A DNA stretch of 64,000 nt from BJGO01 sp964640655 (GCA_964640655.1 CAZXFT010000012.1:1-64000), one strand, 5' to 3'; numbered from the stretch's first letter, positions 8,733-18,878 are shown. The notes: a model not told the origin generated them from the sequence alone. Numbers and translations: made by a program.

Positions 8733-10085
8733 CTAATTCTGTATTATTGACTTTCTGTTTACAAACTCCAGTAGTCCGTCTTTACCCATTTCACGTCCAT
8801 ATCCTGAATATTTCACCCCGCCAAACGGTACTGCAGCATCTGATTGTGGATAGCTGTTGATATAAACAGATCCGCATTCGAGCAGATCTGCTGTCTTATT
8901 GGCAAGTTTATTATCAAAGGTCCATACCGAAGCGCTTAAACCATATCGCGAACTGTTTGAAATCCTTACCGCATCTTCTATTGTTTTAAACTGATGAACA
9001 ATAGCCACTGGTCCAAAAAGTTCTTCATCATATAATGGGTTTGCTTCAGTCACATTAACTAATAAAGCCGGAGTCAGGAATGAATGAGTTCTCTCAGTTG
9101 CTAAAATTGAAATTGCATGATGATGCAGAGCAAGAGCTACCTTATCTTCTAAATCAATTGCGAAAGATTGTTTTGCGAGGGGAGCTAGTTGAGTTTCTTT
9201 CTCTAAAGGATTTCCAAAAGTCTTTTTCTGAAATTCAGATTTTATAAGCTCAATAAATTCTTCAAAAACATTTTGATGAACAATAAAACGCTTTGCTGAA
9301 ATGCAAGATTGTCCGCAGTTAATGAGTCTTGCTTTTACTGCTTTCCTTGCAACATCCTTTATATCAACATTATCATATACAATAAAAGAATCGTTACCTC
9401 CCAGTTCATAAACTTGCTTGATTATAGAAGATCCTGCGGCCTCGCCAATTTTTCTTCCTGCTTCTTCACTGCCGGTTACACTTACTCCATTCACTAATCC
9501 ATTACGCAGTATATAATCAACAGCACTTGTTTTAAGGAGTAGTGATTGAAAGATGTAATCATCACCTATAGCTTCTGCAAACAGCTTGTGTATTTCTAAA
9601 GAACATAATGAAACATTTGATGCATGTTTTAAAAGGACCGTATTACCTGATAATAATGCAGGTACTGCAAATCGAATCACTTGCCAGAAAGGAAAATTCC
9701 AGGGCATAACACCAAGTATTAGACCTAATGGTTGATATTTTACCCTAGCTGATTTGAAACGAGTATCCAAAGTTTCAGCCTTCAGGAAAACTTCAGCATG
9801 GCTAACATAATAATCGCACAAGTCGGCACATTTTTCAATTTCGGCTTCACTTTCAATAATTAGTTTACCCATCTCCAGTGATATCATTTTTGCCAGCAGA
9901 TCTTTATTATGTCTCAATAGTTTAGATAAACGCTCTATTCTTTCTATACGATGAGTCAATGGTTTCTCATTCCAGGATTGAAAAGCATTTTTACTATAAC
10001 GAATTTTCTTTTCGGCTTCAGCTAATGGTATATATTCTGATTCAAAAAGCAGTTCTCCGTTATATGGATTTATGGATTGCAACAT
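8733..10085 (-). CDS. NAD(P)-dependent aldehyde dehydrogenase, succinate-semialdehyde dehydrogenase-like
   Basis: 450 residues of the ALDH superfamily, which oxidise aldehydes to acids through a thioacyl enzyme. Visible are the MPWNFPFWQ cofactor-pocket motif, the VSVTGSEEAG Rossmann loop, the general-base Glu in ELGGND and the catalytic Cys in NCGQSCISAKR. The C-terminal part has VPFGGVKYSGYGREMG. The short N-terminus and overall motif wording resemble Sad/YneI-type succinate-semialdehyde dehydrogenases, but the substrate is inferred. It appears to be a single-gene unit; the regulator downstream of the histidine kinase ends 62 bp upstream of its start. Confidence 0.88.
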   Translation of the reverse strand: MLQSINPYNGELLFESEYIPLAEAEKKIRYSKNAFQSWNEKPLTHRIERIERLSKLLRHNKDLLAKMISLEMGKLIIESEAEIEKCADLCDYYVSHAEVFLKAETLDTRFKSARVKYQPLGLILGVMPWNFPFWQVIRFAVPALLSGNTVLLKHASNVSLCSLEIHKLFAEAIGDDYIFQSLLLKTSAVDYILRNGLVNGVSVTGSEEAGRKIGEAAGSSIIKQVYELGGNDSFIVYDNVDIKDVARKAVKARLINCGQSCISAKRFIVHQNVFEEFIELIKSEFQKKTFGNPLEKETQLAPLAKQSFAIDLEDKVALALHHHAISILATERTHSFLTPALLVNVTEANPLYDEELFGPVAIVHQFKTIEDAVRISNSSRYGLSASVWTFDNKLANKTADLLECGSVYINSYPQSDAAVPFGGVKYSGYGREMGKDGLLEFVNRKSIIQN

Positions 10086-10147
10086 ATCAGGATGTGATAA
10101 GCAAACTTAAAACATAAGAAATTAGATGGCTTGAAGTTACTGTGCTT

Positions 10148-10534
10148 CTATATCGAAGCAAGTTGATCAACCGAAAGAGGTTTTAACAACATCTTAATTA
10201 CCTCAGGATATTTTTCTGCCTTGGCATTATCCTCTGGATCTAAAGTTGATGACAATAAAATCACTTTTGAAACAGAGGTTATAGAAGCAGGTAATTTTTG
10301 GAATTCATCCAAAAAACCAAAACCATCCATAATAGGCATTCGGATATCAAGAAAAATAATTTCAGGAATAAGATCAGGTTGTGATAGGATGCTATTGAGA
10401 TAGTCTAATGCTTCAAGAGCAGTTTGTTTCACAACAATATTTTTTCCGAAGTCGGCTATTTCAATCAATCTTTCATGAAGCATATTGTTTACTTCATTGT
10501 CATCGACGAGTAATATGTTGTTAAACTTAGGCAA
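10148..10534 (-). CDS. Single-domain response regulator (receiver only)
   Basis: A 128-residue CheY-like receiver with no output domain. Acidic pocket DD follows ILLV (11-12), the phospho-acceptor Asp is in IIFLDIRMP, the switch Ser/Thr in LLSST and the conserved Lys in LLKPLS. The start is TTG at 10534, overlapping the end of the histidine kinase gene by 8 bp, which implies translational coupling. The pair probably works as a phosphorelay: the kinase phosphorylates this receiver, which passes the signal by protein contact rather than by DNA binding. Confidence 0.9.
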   Translation of the reverse strand: MPKFNNILLVDDNEVNNMLHERLIEIADFGKNIVVKQTALEALDYLNSILSQPDLIPEIIFLDIRMPIMDGFGFLDEFQKLPASITSVSKVILLSSTLDPEDNAKAEKYPEVIKMLLKPLSVDQLASI

Positions 10535-12707
10535 TGGCTTTGTTTTGATGTTCGTTGATGTGATTGGGAATCTCTACTACGAAAGTTGAACCTATATCAC
10601 GCCCCGAAACTACATTTATTTTTCCATTCACTTTGGATAAAGTTTCTTTTAATATGTACAAACCTAATCCGCTGCCGGAAGATTGTGAACTGGCACGGTA
10701 GAACATATCAAAAACTTTCTGCTGATACTCTTCAGGAATGCCTATTCCATTGTCTTCTACAAAGATTAATGCGCGATCTATAGACACTTTAGCAACTATG
10801 CTGATGTAAGGTTGTTGCTCATTCTTGTTATAATATTTTACTGCATTTGAAATCAAATTACTCAGTATAACCATCAAACGATGCTTATCCGTAAATAATG
10901 GAGTGTTTTCATCAGTGCGAATACGGATATCAATATTATCAATACCGTTATAGTATTTCAGCATATCACGTATTTTGCCTACCAACTCTTTGATATTTAC
11001 TTCTTCGATTGTAACCTCACTTCTTGAGTTACGAGAATAATCGAGAATTCCGCGAATCACATCATCCAATGCTACAACACTCTGGCGCATCATATCTAAA
11101 TACTTCTTAGGAGCTTCTTCCTTCATAGTCATATTCGTAATATCAATAAGGCCCATAACGTTGGTTAACGGTACACGTAAATCGTGCGAAGTACTGTAAA
11201 CAAAACGATCCAACTCTTCGTTGGTTTTTCTTAATTCTTCATTCTTAACCTGAAGTGTGCTAACAAAATCTTTGTTAGCCTGAACAGCCTTTTCTTTTTC
11301 AATCAATACACGACAAATGTTGATAATACGTGTAATGATTTCAAGTTCCTGTCCGTTACGTTTTACATTACTGAAGAAATAGACAGCCAATACTCCCAAC
11401 ACATGATTATCTTCAGAAAGTATAGGATAAGCGTGACAAGCTTCCAGGCTATTTACATTCATGATACCTCCGTATTCACTATTCAAAATTTCGTGGTTCA
11501 ATTGATTAATCTCAACCGATTTATGCGTTAATGCAGCAGTATTAGTTAATCCGGTTCCAACACTCATAGAGTATTTTTCAATGTTATTGACAAAAATTCT
11601 ATTCAGCGAGTTGCTATATCCAAATGAAAGCGATTGATTATTTTCATCATAAAATAATATGGCACATTTGATACTTGCACATATTTCTTCAATATTTGAA
11701 AATAGTGTAGTAAGTGGTTTTTCCAAACCTTCCACTTGAGAAGCCAATTCCAGAACTTCTTTTTCGGCCATTAATAAATGCTCAAGTCGCTTACGATCAG
11801 AAATATCTGAAATACGAATTTGCATAAATGGTTTATTCTGAAACTGAACAACGCGATACTCCAGGTTTCCCCAGAATATCTGACCTTTTAATGTTTTAAA
11901 TTCAATCTCGCGCGACCAGCCCCAATTATCCGCCACTTCCGTTTTAATGGCTTCCATTTCATGTTTACTAAAAGTAGAAACCTGAAATAGTTGTGTGTCA
12001 ACACCAATAAGTTGTGATGTGTCATCGGCTTCAAACATTTCTGATGCTTTTTTATTGCACGAAACTGTTTTTAGAGAATTGATATCTGCAAGAAAGTTGG
12101 CGCCGGCAGATTCATTAAACATGTTTTTAAAGAACTCTTCATTTTGTCGAAGTTTTTCCTGAGTACGTAATCTGTTACCAATAGAAATCATTGAAACCAA
12201 TCCTCCAATAAAATACACTAGAATAATAACCTCTTGATTAACCAGAGTTTTTTCTGCAATAAATGTTGAAGCTGAAATTATAATGAAGTTAGTTGCTATA
12301 AACAGATTTAATGCACCTGGTTTTTTAAATGGCATAGATGCAACCATAAATATGATCAGTACACCAAATACATTATTCATTTCAAAGTTTGATAAGTACA
12401 TTTCATAAGTAGATTGAATCATTACTATGTACAAACTGAATGTTAGGATTCTGTATAAATGAGGTTTTATTTTCTTGATTACCTGTGCCATAAAAGCTAC
12501 AAATAAGAAAGCTGTACCGAACACAAGGTTCATAGTCAGCACCATGTACGACACCAGTTCATTTTGGTAATAGGTAATACCATAGGTTAAATAAATTAAG
12601 CCGGTTAATAGAAAGTATATTTTAATGAGACCATTGTCCTCATTAATAAAGTTTTTGACTTTATTAATAACTCCTTCCTCTTTTTTGGTGTTTAGAGCCT
12701 TTTCCAT
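10527..12707 (-). CDS. Membrane sensor histidine kinase (6TM-PAS-GAF-HisKA-HATPase)
   Basis: 726 residues. Roughly residues 28-180 form about six membrane segments with almost no periplasmic loop, so the sensor part is intramembrane. Then come a PAS domain (about 190-310, ending ISDISDRKRLE), a GAF domain (about 325-465), a coiled coil, the HisKA box with phospho-His in STSHDLRVPLTN, and the ATPase domain (N box NLISNAVKYY, G1 DNGIGIPEE, G2 GSGLGLYI). All catalytic motifs are intact. The overlapping receiver gene is the likely partner. The ligand is unknown; the GAF and PAS domains suggest a small molecule or redox cue. Confidence 0.93.
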   Translation of the reverse strand: MEKALNTKKEEGVINKVKNFINEDNGLIKIYFLLTGLIYLTYGITYYQNELVSYMVLTMNLVFGTAFLFVAFMAQVIKKIKPHLYRILTFSLYIVMIQSTYEMYLSNFEMNNVFGVLIIFMVASMPFKKPGALNLFIATNFIIISASTFIAEKTLVNQEVIILVYFIGGLVSMISIGNRLRTQEKLRQNEEFFKNMFNESAGANFLADINSLKTVSCNKKASEMFEADDTSQLIGVDTQLFQVSTFSKHEMEAIKTEVADNWGWSREIEFKTLKGQIFWGNLEYRVVQFQNKPFMQIRISDISDRKRLEHLLMAEKEVLELASQVEGLEKPLTTLFSNIEEICASIKCAILFYDENNQSLSFGYSNSLNRIFVNNIEKYSMSVGTGLTNTAALTHKSVEINQLNHEILNSEYGGIMNVNSLEACHAYPILSEDNHVLGVLAVYFFSNVKRNGQELEIITRIINICRVLIEKEKAVQANKDFVSTLQVKNEELRKTNEELDRFVYSTSHDLRVPLTNVMGLIDITNMTMKEEAPKKYLDMMRQSVVALDDVIRGILDYSRNSRSEVTIEEVNIKELVGKIRDMLKYYNGIDNIDIRIRTDENTPLFTDKHRLMVILSNLISNAVKYYNKNEQQPYISIVAKVSIDRALIFVEDNGIGIPEEYQQKVFDMFYRASSQSSGSGLGLYILKETLSKVNGKINVVSGRDIGSTFVVEIPNHINEHQNKAIA

Positions 12708-12901
12708 TGTATTATTGGTTAGCCTCTTTTACATTTATATTTTAAATATGTTACACATAAATAGGTATTAGACTAAATCATTGAAAATGTAATAATTGTA
12801 CATTTTATAATACTAAACCTCGTTTCCGGTTGATTTTGCCCTTACATGTTCACAACTTATGGTTTTAATTAAATCTAACATTGTATCGAAAATTAAACAA
12901 C

Positions 12902-14170
12902 ATGTCAAGAAACATCACCAATTTCGAACAAAATATGCGCATCGTGGATCAAATAACCACGACTGTTGCAGGTATGGGAATAGCGCATTTAGTGCTTGAA
13001 GACCAACGAATAAACGGTAGGTCTTTTAAGGTTCATGGCCAGGAAGTATTAAACTTTGGCAATTGCAGCTATTTAGGACTTGAAACGGATGCCCGCCTGA
13101 AGGCCGGTGCTATTGATGCTGTTGATAAATACGGTACTGTGATTTCTTCTTCCAGGGCTTATGTCTCAATATATCTATACCCTGAGTTAGAGAAGTTGAT
13201 GTCTAAATTATTTGAATCTCCGGTATTAATCAGTGTGTCAACAACTCTCGCACACGCATCTAATATTCCAGTTCTTGTTGGAGATAATGACGCAGTTATT
13301 CTTGACATTCAGGTTCATAATTGTGTGCACAATGCAGTTGAATTACTTCGTCAACGTAATATTCCGGTTGAGAAAATCCGCCATAACCGGATGGACATTC
13401 TTGAGGAACGCATCAACGAACTGAAAGATAAGTACGATAACATCTGGTATTTTGCTGATGGTGTTTATTCAATGTACGGCGACTTTACACCCACAGAGGA
13501 CTTAGTTCGCTTGATGAATGAGTATGAGCAATTACACGTTTATCTAGATGATGCGCACGGAATGAGTTGGGCAGGAAAAAATGGTATGGGTTATGTGAAA
13601 AGCAAGATGCCAAAGCATCCTCGACTTATTGTTGCTATGAGCATGTTCAAAGGTTTTGGAACAACAGGTGGAATTACTGTCTTACCAACTGAAGAGTTAA
13701 AACATCGTTTGCGTAATTGTGGTACTACACATATTTTCTCTGGTCCGCTTGCCAATCCTGTATTAGGAGCATCTATAGCTTCTGCCAAGATTCACTTGTC
13801 CCCTGAGATATACGAATTACAAAATGCATTGAAGGAGCGAGTTTCATTATTCAATTATTTAGCTCAGGAGTATGATTTACCATTGGTTCATCCAAACGGC
13901 TCCCCAATTTTCTTTGTAGGTGTCGGAAAACCAAGTGTTGGTTACAGCATGATACGCCGCCTGATGGATAAAGGTCTTTATGTTAACCTTTCTGTATTCC
14001 CTAGTGTATCATACAACCGCACAGGATTAAGGATGCCTATTACTGTTCACAATCAACCGGAAGATATTGAATTGTTGGTTAAGACAATAGCCGAAGAATT
14101 ACCCAAAGCATTAGTTGAACAAGATTATAGCATGAAGTCAATCTTCAGTGCATTCAAATTAGCGAAATAG
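12902..14170 (+). CDS. Fold-type I PLP enzyme of the alpha-oxoamine synthase group (AONS/KBL-like)
   Basis: 422 residues. FGNCSYLGL near the N-terminus matches the (S/N)-x-YLGL motif of 8-amino-7-oxononanoate synthase and 2-amino-3-ketobutyrate ligase. DDAHGMSWAG binds the PLP ring, and the Schiff-base Lys is in SMFKGFGTTGG. The group condenses an amino acid with an acyl-CoA. Several usual positions differ (LYPELE where the family has H-x-x-LE; SISSS-like SR loop), so the substrate is probably not the classic biotin or threonine-pathway one. I start at ATG 12902; a TTG at 12881 would add seven residues. No biotin genes adjoin it. Confidence 0.82.
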   Translation: MSRNITNFEQNMRIVDQITTTVAGMGIAHLVLEDQRINGRSFKVHGQEVLNFGNCSYLGLETDARLKAGAIDAVDKYGTVISSSRAYVSIYLYPELEKLMSKLFESPVLISVSTTLAHASNIPVLVGDNDAVILDIQVHNCVHNAVELLRQRNIPVEKIRHNRMDILEERINELKDKYDNIWYFADGVYSMYGDFTPTEDLVRLMNEYEQLHVYLDDAHGMSWAGKNGMGYVKSKMPKHPRLIVAMSMFKGFGTTGGITVLPTEELKHRLRNCGTTHIFSGPLANPVLGASIASAKIHLSPEIYELQNALKERVSLFNYLAQEYDLPLVHPNGSPIFFVGVGKPSVGYSMIRRLMDKGLYVNLSVFPSVSYNRTGLRMPITVHNQPEDIELLVKTIAEELPKALVEQDYSMKSIFSAFKLAK

Positions 14171-14196
14171 TTTTCGTTGTTTTTTTGTTTTTTGGC

Positions 14197-14225
14197 AAAG
14201 CCCTATCCTAAGCCGATGGGGCTTT
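14197..14225. terminator. Terminator between convergent genes
   Basis: An 11-bp stem AAAGCCCTATC / GATGGGGCTTT (one wobble pair) with loop ctaagcc, in the 60 bp between the convergent stops at 14170 and 14231. A-rich and T-rich arms make it usable in both directions. Confidence 0.8.
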
Positions 14226-14230
14226 ATCAT

Positions 14231-15106
14231 TTAATCAAGACGCTTCAGCTTAAATCTGCTTTCCCGCATCATTACATCGTTCCTGAAATAGCGTACTATG
14301 CAATACCTGTCAATGGTATCTTGATACGGCACGGTTAATACAATATCGGTATTGTATTTATATACTCCGGCATTCTGCTTTTCATTGTCAACCAGCACTT
14401 TTAATATTTCATTTTTTTCGTTGACAATAACAAGGCGCATTGTGTAAGTTCTTTCTATCTCGTACTCCATATCAATATGAACTGTTCTAATCCAGTCAGG
14501 CATAGCTGTTGGTTGCAGTTTGGGTTGTTCAACAGGCTTAATTCCAAGTTTTACGGTTAAGAATGAAAATAAATCCTTAGCCTCTGATTCTGAAGTAGCA
14601 AGGTAATTAACCGGTTCATGGTCAGATACTATCCAAACTGCCTGTTGTGCCTGTGCTGATTTGTATTTTTTCTCAGCAAGATAATTAGCCAGCATTAACA
14701 AATTACCCGAAGCCTTATTTTTTATTCTGAAAACTGTCTCTTCTGTTGGACCTGATTTGCGAGCTTGAGAACAAAAAGCTGTGATACGTTGAGTGATGCT
14801 TTGACCGGGATTGAGTTTATATACAAACGGAATAGTACTCATCATGCGTTGTTTATTAGTATCAGCAGGCAGCAGAAATTGACCCGGTTTAATGATGACT
14901 TCGCGATAAACTGAAGAATTGTTTTTTACAGTAAGGTCTATACAATCTCCGCTAAAACTGCTTTGAGCATAACCATTTATCGGACTGTCATTCACACGAG
15001 CTTCTACAGTTATGAGTTTCTGTTTGATGGCTTCTTCAATGTCTAAAATTTGAGCCTTAATCTGAATCGAAACCAGTATTAAAGCAAAGAGCAAAAGCAG
15101 GTTCAT
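14231..15106 (-). CDS. Secreted protein of unknown function
   Basis: 291 residues. The signal peptide is MNLLLLFALILVSIQIKAQ with cleavage expected after Ala-18 or Gln-19. The mature protein appears to have an N-terminal beta domain (about 20-115), a helical segment (about 115-180, including QQAVWIVSDHEP) and a C-terminal beta domain of about 85 residues with TYTMRLVIVNEKNEILKVLVDN, which could be an Ig-like strand pair. I recognise no family. It is transcribed divergently from pyrG with 95 bp between the starts. Confidence 0.75.
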   Translation of the reverse strand: MNLLLLFALILVSIQIKAQILDIEEAIKQKLITVEARVNDSPINGYAQSSFSGDCIDLTVKNNSSVYREVIIKPGQFLLPADTNKQRMMSTIPFVYKLNPGQSITQRITAFCSQARKSGPTEETVFRIKNKASGNLLMLANYLAEKKYKSAQAQQAVWIVSDHEPVNYLATSESEAKDLFSFLTVKLGIKPVEQPKLQPTAMPDWIRTVHIDMEYEIERTYTMRLVIVNEKNEILKVLVDNEKQNAGVYKYNTDIVLTVPYQDTIDRYCIVRYFRNDVMMRESRFKLKRLD

Positions 15107-15150
15107 AATATCATTTAAGTGCTTAACGAAGATATTATTGAGAACATTGT

Positions 15151-15179
15151 TTGCGATACCACTTTAAAAGATACCTTTG
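15151..15179 (+). promoter_or_regulatory. Bacteroidota-type promoter of pyrG
   Basis: TTG at 15151-15153, an 18-base spacer, then TACCTTTG at 15172-15179. The ATG of pyrG is 22 bp downstream. Confidence 0.65.
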
Positions 15180-15201
15180 AAGCCCGTAACTAAAATTCGC
15201 A

Positions 15202-16836
15202 ATGACCAAATACATATTTGTTACGGGAGGTGTTACATCTTCTTTAGGTAAAGGAATAATTTCAGCATCGTTAGCCAAACTATTACAAGCACGTGGATTC
15301 AGAGTAACCATTCAAAAGTTTGACCCATACATTAATATTGATCCGGGCACACTTAACCCTTATGAACACGGTGAATGCTATGTTACAGACGATGGAGCCG
15401 AAACAGATTTGGACTTGGGACACTACGAACGTTTTCTAAACACACCAACTTCACAAGCCAACAATGTTACTACGGGCCGTATTTACCAATATGTAATCAA
15501 CAAAGAACGCGAAGGGGCATACCTAGGAAAGACAGTACAAGTGGTACCTCATATTACGGATGAAATAAAACGTCGTATTCTTTTATTAGGAAATACCAAT
15601 CAGTTTGATGTTGTTATTACCGAAATTGGCGGAACAGTTGGTGACATTGAGTCTTTGCCTTATATTGAAACAGTAAGACAATTGAAATGGGAACTTGGGA
15701 CCAACGATTGTCTGGTGATACATCTGACTCTTGTCCCTTATCTCAAAGCTGCTAAAGAATTAAAAACCAAACCCACACAACATTCGGTTAAAGAGTTGCT
15801 GGAAATAGGTGTGCAGCCCGATATATTAGTATGTCGTACTGAATATCCTATCAACAAGGAGATGCGCCGCAAGATTGCACTTTTCTGCAACGTAACTATT
15901 AATGCTGTAATAGAAAGTATTGATGCAGAAACAATTTATGATGTACCGCTCCTCATGTTAAAAGAGGGTTTGGATAAAACAGTAATGGGTAAACTGAAAC
16001 TAACTTCAAAAGAAGAACCGAACCTCGATAAATGGAAAGAATTTTTAGGCAAGCTTAAACATCCATTACACGAAGTTAAAATAGGTTTGATTGGTAAATA
16101 TGTGGAATTACAGGATGCATATAAATCCATTCACGAGGCCTTTATTCATGCCGGTGCTACAAACGAGTGCAAGGTTCAGGTTGTTTCCATTCAGTCAGAA
16201 ACTATCAATTCTGAAAATGTGGCGCAAATGCTTGGGTCTCTCAATGGTATATTAGTTGCTCCAGGTTTTGGTCACAGAGGTGTGGAAGGGAAAATTACCG
16301 CTATCAAATATGCCCGCGAGAATAATATTCCGTTTTTTGGTATCTGCCTCGGTATGCAATGCTCAGTTATTGAGTTTGCACGAAATGTGCTGCGCTGGGA
16401 AAATGCTAACTCTACTGAGATGAATCCTGAAAGCGATTATCCCGTGATCGATTTAATGGAATCTCAAAAACAAGTGAGTCAAAAAGGCGGCACCATGCGA
16501 CTAGGCGCTTATAATTGTCAGATAAAGAAGAGTTCAAAAGCCTTTCAAGTATATAATAACACGCACATCTCGGAACGTCACCGCCATCGTTGGGAAATGA
16601 ATAATAAATATTTGGACATTTTTGAAGAAAACGGACTGATTGCGAGTGGAATAAATCCCGACACTAATCTTGTAGAGATTGTGGAACATAAGAAACATCC
16701 CTTCTTCATTGGCGTACAGTTTCACCCTGAATTAAAGAGTACCGTGGACAATCCGCATCCTTTATTTGTAAAGTTTGTGAAAGCTGCTATGGAGTACAGA
16801 AAGAAACACGAGGCAGAAATTGTCAGCATGGTTTAG
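15202..16836 (+). CDS. pyrG: CTP synthase
   Basis: 544 residues, full length. The N-terminal synthetase domain starts with KYIFVTGGVTSSLGKGI (P-loop) and includes QKFDPYINIDPGTLNP. The C-terminal class I glutamine amidotransferase domain has the nucleophile Cys in FGICLGMQ and the His-Glu pair in VQFHPEL. It makes CTP from UTP, ATP and glutamine. It is followed 58 bp later by yidC on the same strand. I see no attenuator-like C-rich start of the type used to control pyrG in Gram-positive bacteria. Confidence 0.98.
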   Translation: MTKYIFVTGGVTSSLGKGIISASLAKLLQARGFRVTIQKFDPYINIDPGTLNPYEHGECYVTDDGAETDLDLGHYERFLNTPTSQANNVTTGRIYQYVINKEREGAYLGKTVQVVPHITDEIKRRILLLGNTNQFDVVITEIGGTVGDIESLPYIETVRQLKWELGTNDCLVIHLTLVPYLKAAKELKTKPTQHSVKELLEIGVQPDILVCRTEYPINKEMRRKIALFCNVTINAVIESIDAETIYDVPLLMLKEGLDKTVMGKLKLTSKEEPNLDKWKEFLGKLKHPLHEVKIGLIGKYVELQDAYKSIHEAFIHAGATNECKVQVVSIQSETINSENVAQMLGSLNGILVAPGFGHRGVEGKITAIKYARENNIPFFGICLGMQCSVIEFARNVLRWENANSTEMNPESDYPVIDLMESQKQVSQKGGTMRLGAYNCQIKKSSKAFQVYNNTHISERHRHRWEMNNKYLDIFEENGLIASGINPDTNLVEIVEHKKHPFFIGVQFHPELKSTVDNPHPLFVKFVKAAMEYRKKHEAEIVSMV

Positions 16837-16894
16837 TGTAGTTCTCCTTATCAGCTATATATGTTTAATATTGCGCACTAAATTTTAGCAGAGC

Positions 16895-18706
16895 GTGCAG
16901 TCCTTAGACAGAAATTCGATTATCGGTTTTGTACTCATCGGTATTTTATTGGTGGTTTTCAGTATATACAACTCACCATCTGAAGAAGAAAAAGCACAGC
17001 GCAAGAAAATCGCTGATTCCATTGCATTAGTTCAGCAAATGGAACAAAAGCAGCAAATCAATAACGACAGTGTTTCATTACAAAATCAAGCTCCGTCAGT
17101 CGTTCCTGATGACGATACAACGCAAAATACTCCGGCACGCTTATACAGTCTAGAAAACGACAAGGTTAAAGTACTAATAAGTAGTAAGGGTGCTTATGTG
17201 GCTGATGTGATGCTTAAAGATTACAAGACATGGGATAAACAAACACTTCATTTATTTACTCAAGATAACAATCAATTTTCGTATTTGCTGATCGCTGGCA
17301 GCCGCGAAATCAATACTTCTGAACTTAGCTTCAATCCTGATAGAGATTCCATCAACGTTAGCGGAACAAATTCTGAAAGCATCACCTTCAAACACACCAC
17401 TTCAGACAACAAACAGATTGAAATTACTTACACATTAAGCGGTGACACTTACCTGTTCGACAAAAAACTTAAAATAACAGGTCAGGTAAATGATTTACAA
17501 AGAATAGTACAGGTTTGGAATTGCAGTCTCAACAATTTAGAAAAGGTGCATGAAAATGAAGTTACCAACTCAACAATATATTTCAGATATGCGAACGATG
17601 AAGTTGATCACATAAGCGAGGGTAACAGTGAAGACAAAAACATACCTGTCGCTGTGGACTGGCTGTCGTTTAAGCAGCAATATTTTAATTCGAGTATTAT
17701 TACAAAAAATGGCTATGAAAGTGGCAGCATCAAGGTAAAAGATCAGAATGTGCCTGGTTTATTAAAAGCCTATGAAAGCGAATTCAATCTTAACTACAAA
17801 CCATATTCAAATGCCGAGTTCGACTTTCAGTTGTATTATGGCCCGAACTCTTTTTACGATTTAAAGAAACTTGATATTGAATTGGAAAATATTATTCCTC
17901 TTGGTTGGGGAATATTTGGCTGGTTTTCCAGACCTGTAAATCGGTGGTTCATCATTCCCGTTTTTAATTTCTTCAACGACTACATCAGCAGCTATGGCAT
18001 TATTATTCTGATAATGACCATTCTTTTAAAAATTCTATTATTCCCTCTTACACAGCGCTCATTATTATCTGCCGCCAAGATGCGTGTACTTAAACCTGAG
18101 GTTGATGAGCTGAAAGCCAAATACGCCGATGATCAAACAAAATTCGGCCAGGAGCAGCTCAAGCTGTTCCAGAAAGCAGGTGTAAACCCCTTAGGCGGCT
18201 GTATCCCTATGCTCTTGCAAATGCCGATATTGATTGCTATGTACAGTTTCTTCCCGGTATCCATTGAGTTGAGACAACAATCATTTTTATGGGCTCAGGA
18301 CTTATCTACTTATGATAGCATTCTCGACTTAGGTTTTAAACTGCCCTTCTATGGCGATCATGTCAGCCTATTTACTTTGTTAATGACCGTAACTTCCATT
18401 TTGTTTGCCATTTATAATAACCAGTTAACGGGTGTAAGCGGACAGATGAAATATATGGCATATATCTTCCCGGTAATGCTTTTAGGAATATTTAACAATT
18501 TGTCTTCAGGACTAACTTATTACTATTTCCTTTCCAATGTAATCTCTTTTGGTCAGCAATGGATAATACAGCGTTTCTTTATTGATGAAGAGGCTATTCA
18601 CCGACAAATTCAAGAAAACAAGAAGAAAACACCCAAAAAGTCAGGTTTCTTAGCGCGATTAGAAGATATGCAGAAGCAGCAACAGTCTAAAATGCGAAAA
18701 AAATAA
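16895..18706 (+). CDS. yidC: Membrane protein insertase YidC
   Basis: 603 residues. An N-terminal signal anchor (SIIGFVLIGILLVVF) is followed by the large periplasmic beta domain (about 80-345). The conserved insertase core has about five membrane segments starting at YISSYGIIILIMTILLK, with the C1 loop Lys/Arg-rich region and the MPILIAMYSF segment. The end is Lys-rich. YidC inserts and folds inner-membrane proteins alone or with Sec. The start is GTG 16895, four codons before the usual DRNSIIG beginning. Confidence 0.97.
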   Translation: MQSLDRNSIIGFVLIGILLVVFSIYNSPSEEEKAQRKKIADSIALVQQMEQKQQINNDSVSLQNQAPSVVPDDDTTQNTPARLYSLENDKVKVLISSKGAYVADVMLKDYKTWDKQTLHLFTQDNNQFSYLLIAGSREINTSELSFNPDRDSINVSGTNSESITFKHTTSDNKQIEITYTLSGDTYLFDKKLKITGQVNDLQRIVQVWNCSLNNLEKVHENEVTNSTIYFRYANDEVDHISEGNSEDKNIPVAVDWLSFKQQYFNSSIITKNGYESGSIKVKDQNVPGLLKAYESEFNLNYKPYSNAEFDFQLYYGPNSFYDLKKLDIELENIIPLGWGIFGWFSRPVNRWFIIPVFNFFNDYISSYGIIILIMTILLKILLFPLTQRSLLSAAKMRVLKPEVDELKAKYADDQTKFGQEQLKLFQKAGVNPLGGCIPMLLQMPILIAMYSFFPVSIELRQQSFLWAQDLSTYDSILDLGFKLPFYGDHVSLFTLLMTVTSILFAIYNNQLTGVSGQMKYMAYIFPVMLLGIFNNLSSGLTYYYFLSNVISFGQQWIIQRFFIDEEAIHRQIQENKKKTPKKSGFLARLEDMQKQQQSKMRKK

Positions 18707-18878
18707 TTTGCATTACAGCATTTTTTCAATTTGATTTCACCCTAAATATTGCGTTTTAGGCCAGTTTTTCAAGTTTCTATTTGCACTTGATGGTTACTTA
18801 AAATAACTAGCACACAACTTTTTTTTAAAGTTCTGTTAATTATATTCGCATTCTCTTAAAAAAAACCAAATAAAAAGC

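Noticed and set aside
8733..10085. Considered calling the aldehyde dehydrogenase a specific gabD
   Set aside because: Motifs show only the superfamily and a resemblance to Sad/YneI; no GABA transaminase gene is nearby.
18741..18762. Weak hairpin CCTAAA...TTTAGG after yidC
   Set aside because: Six AT-rich pairs without a following T-tract do not support a terminator call.
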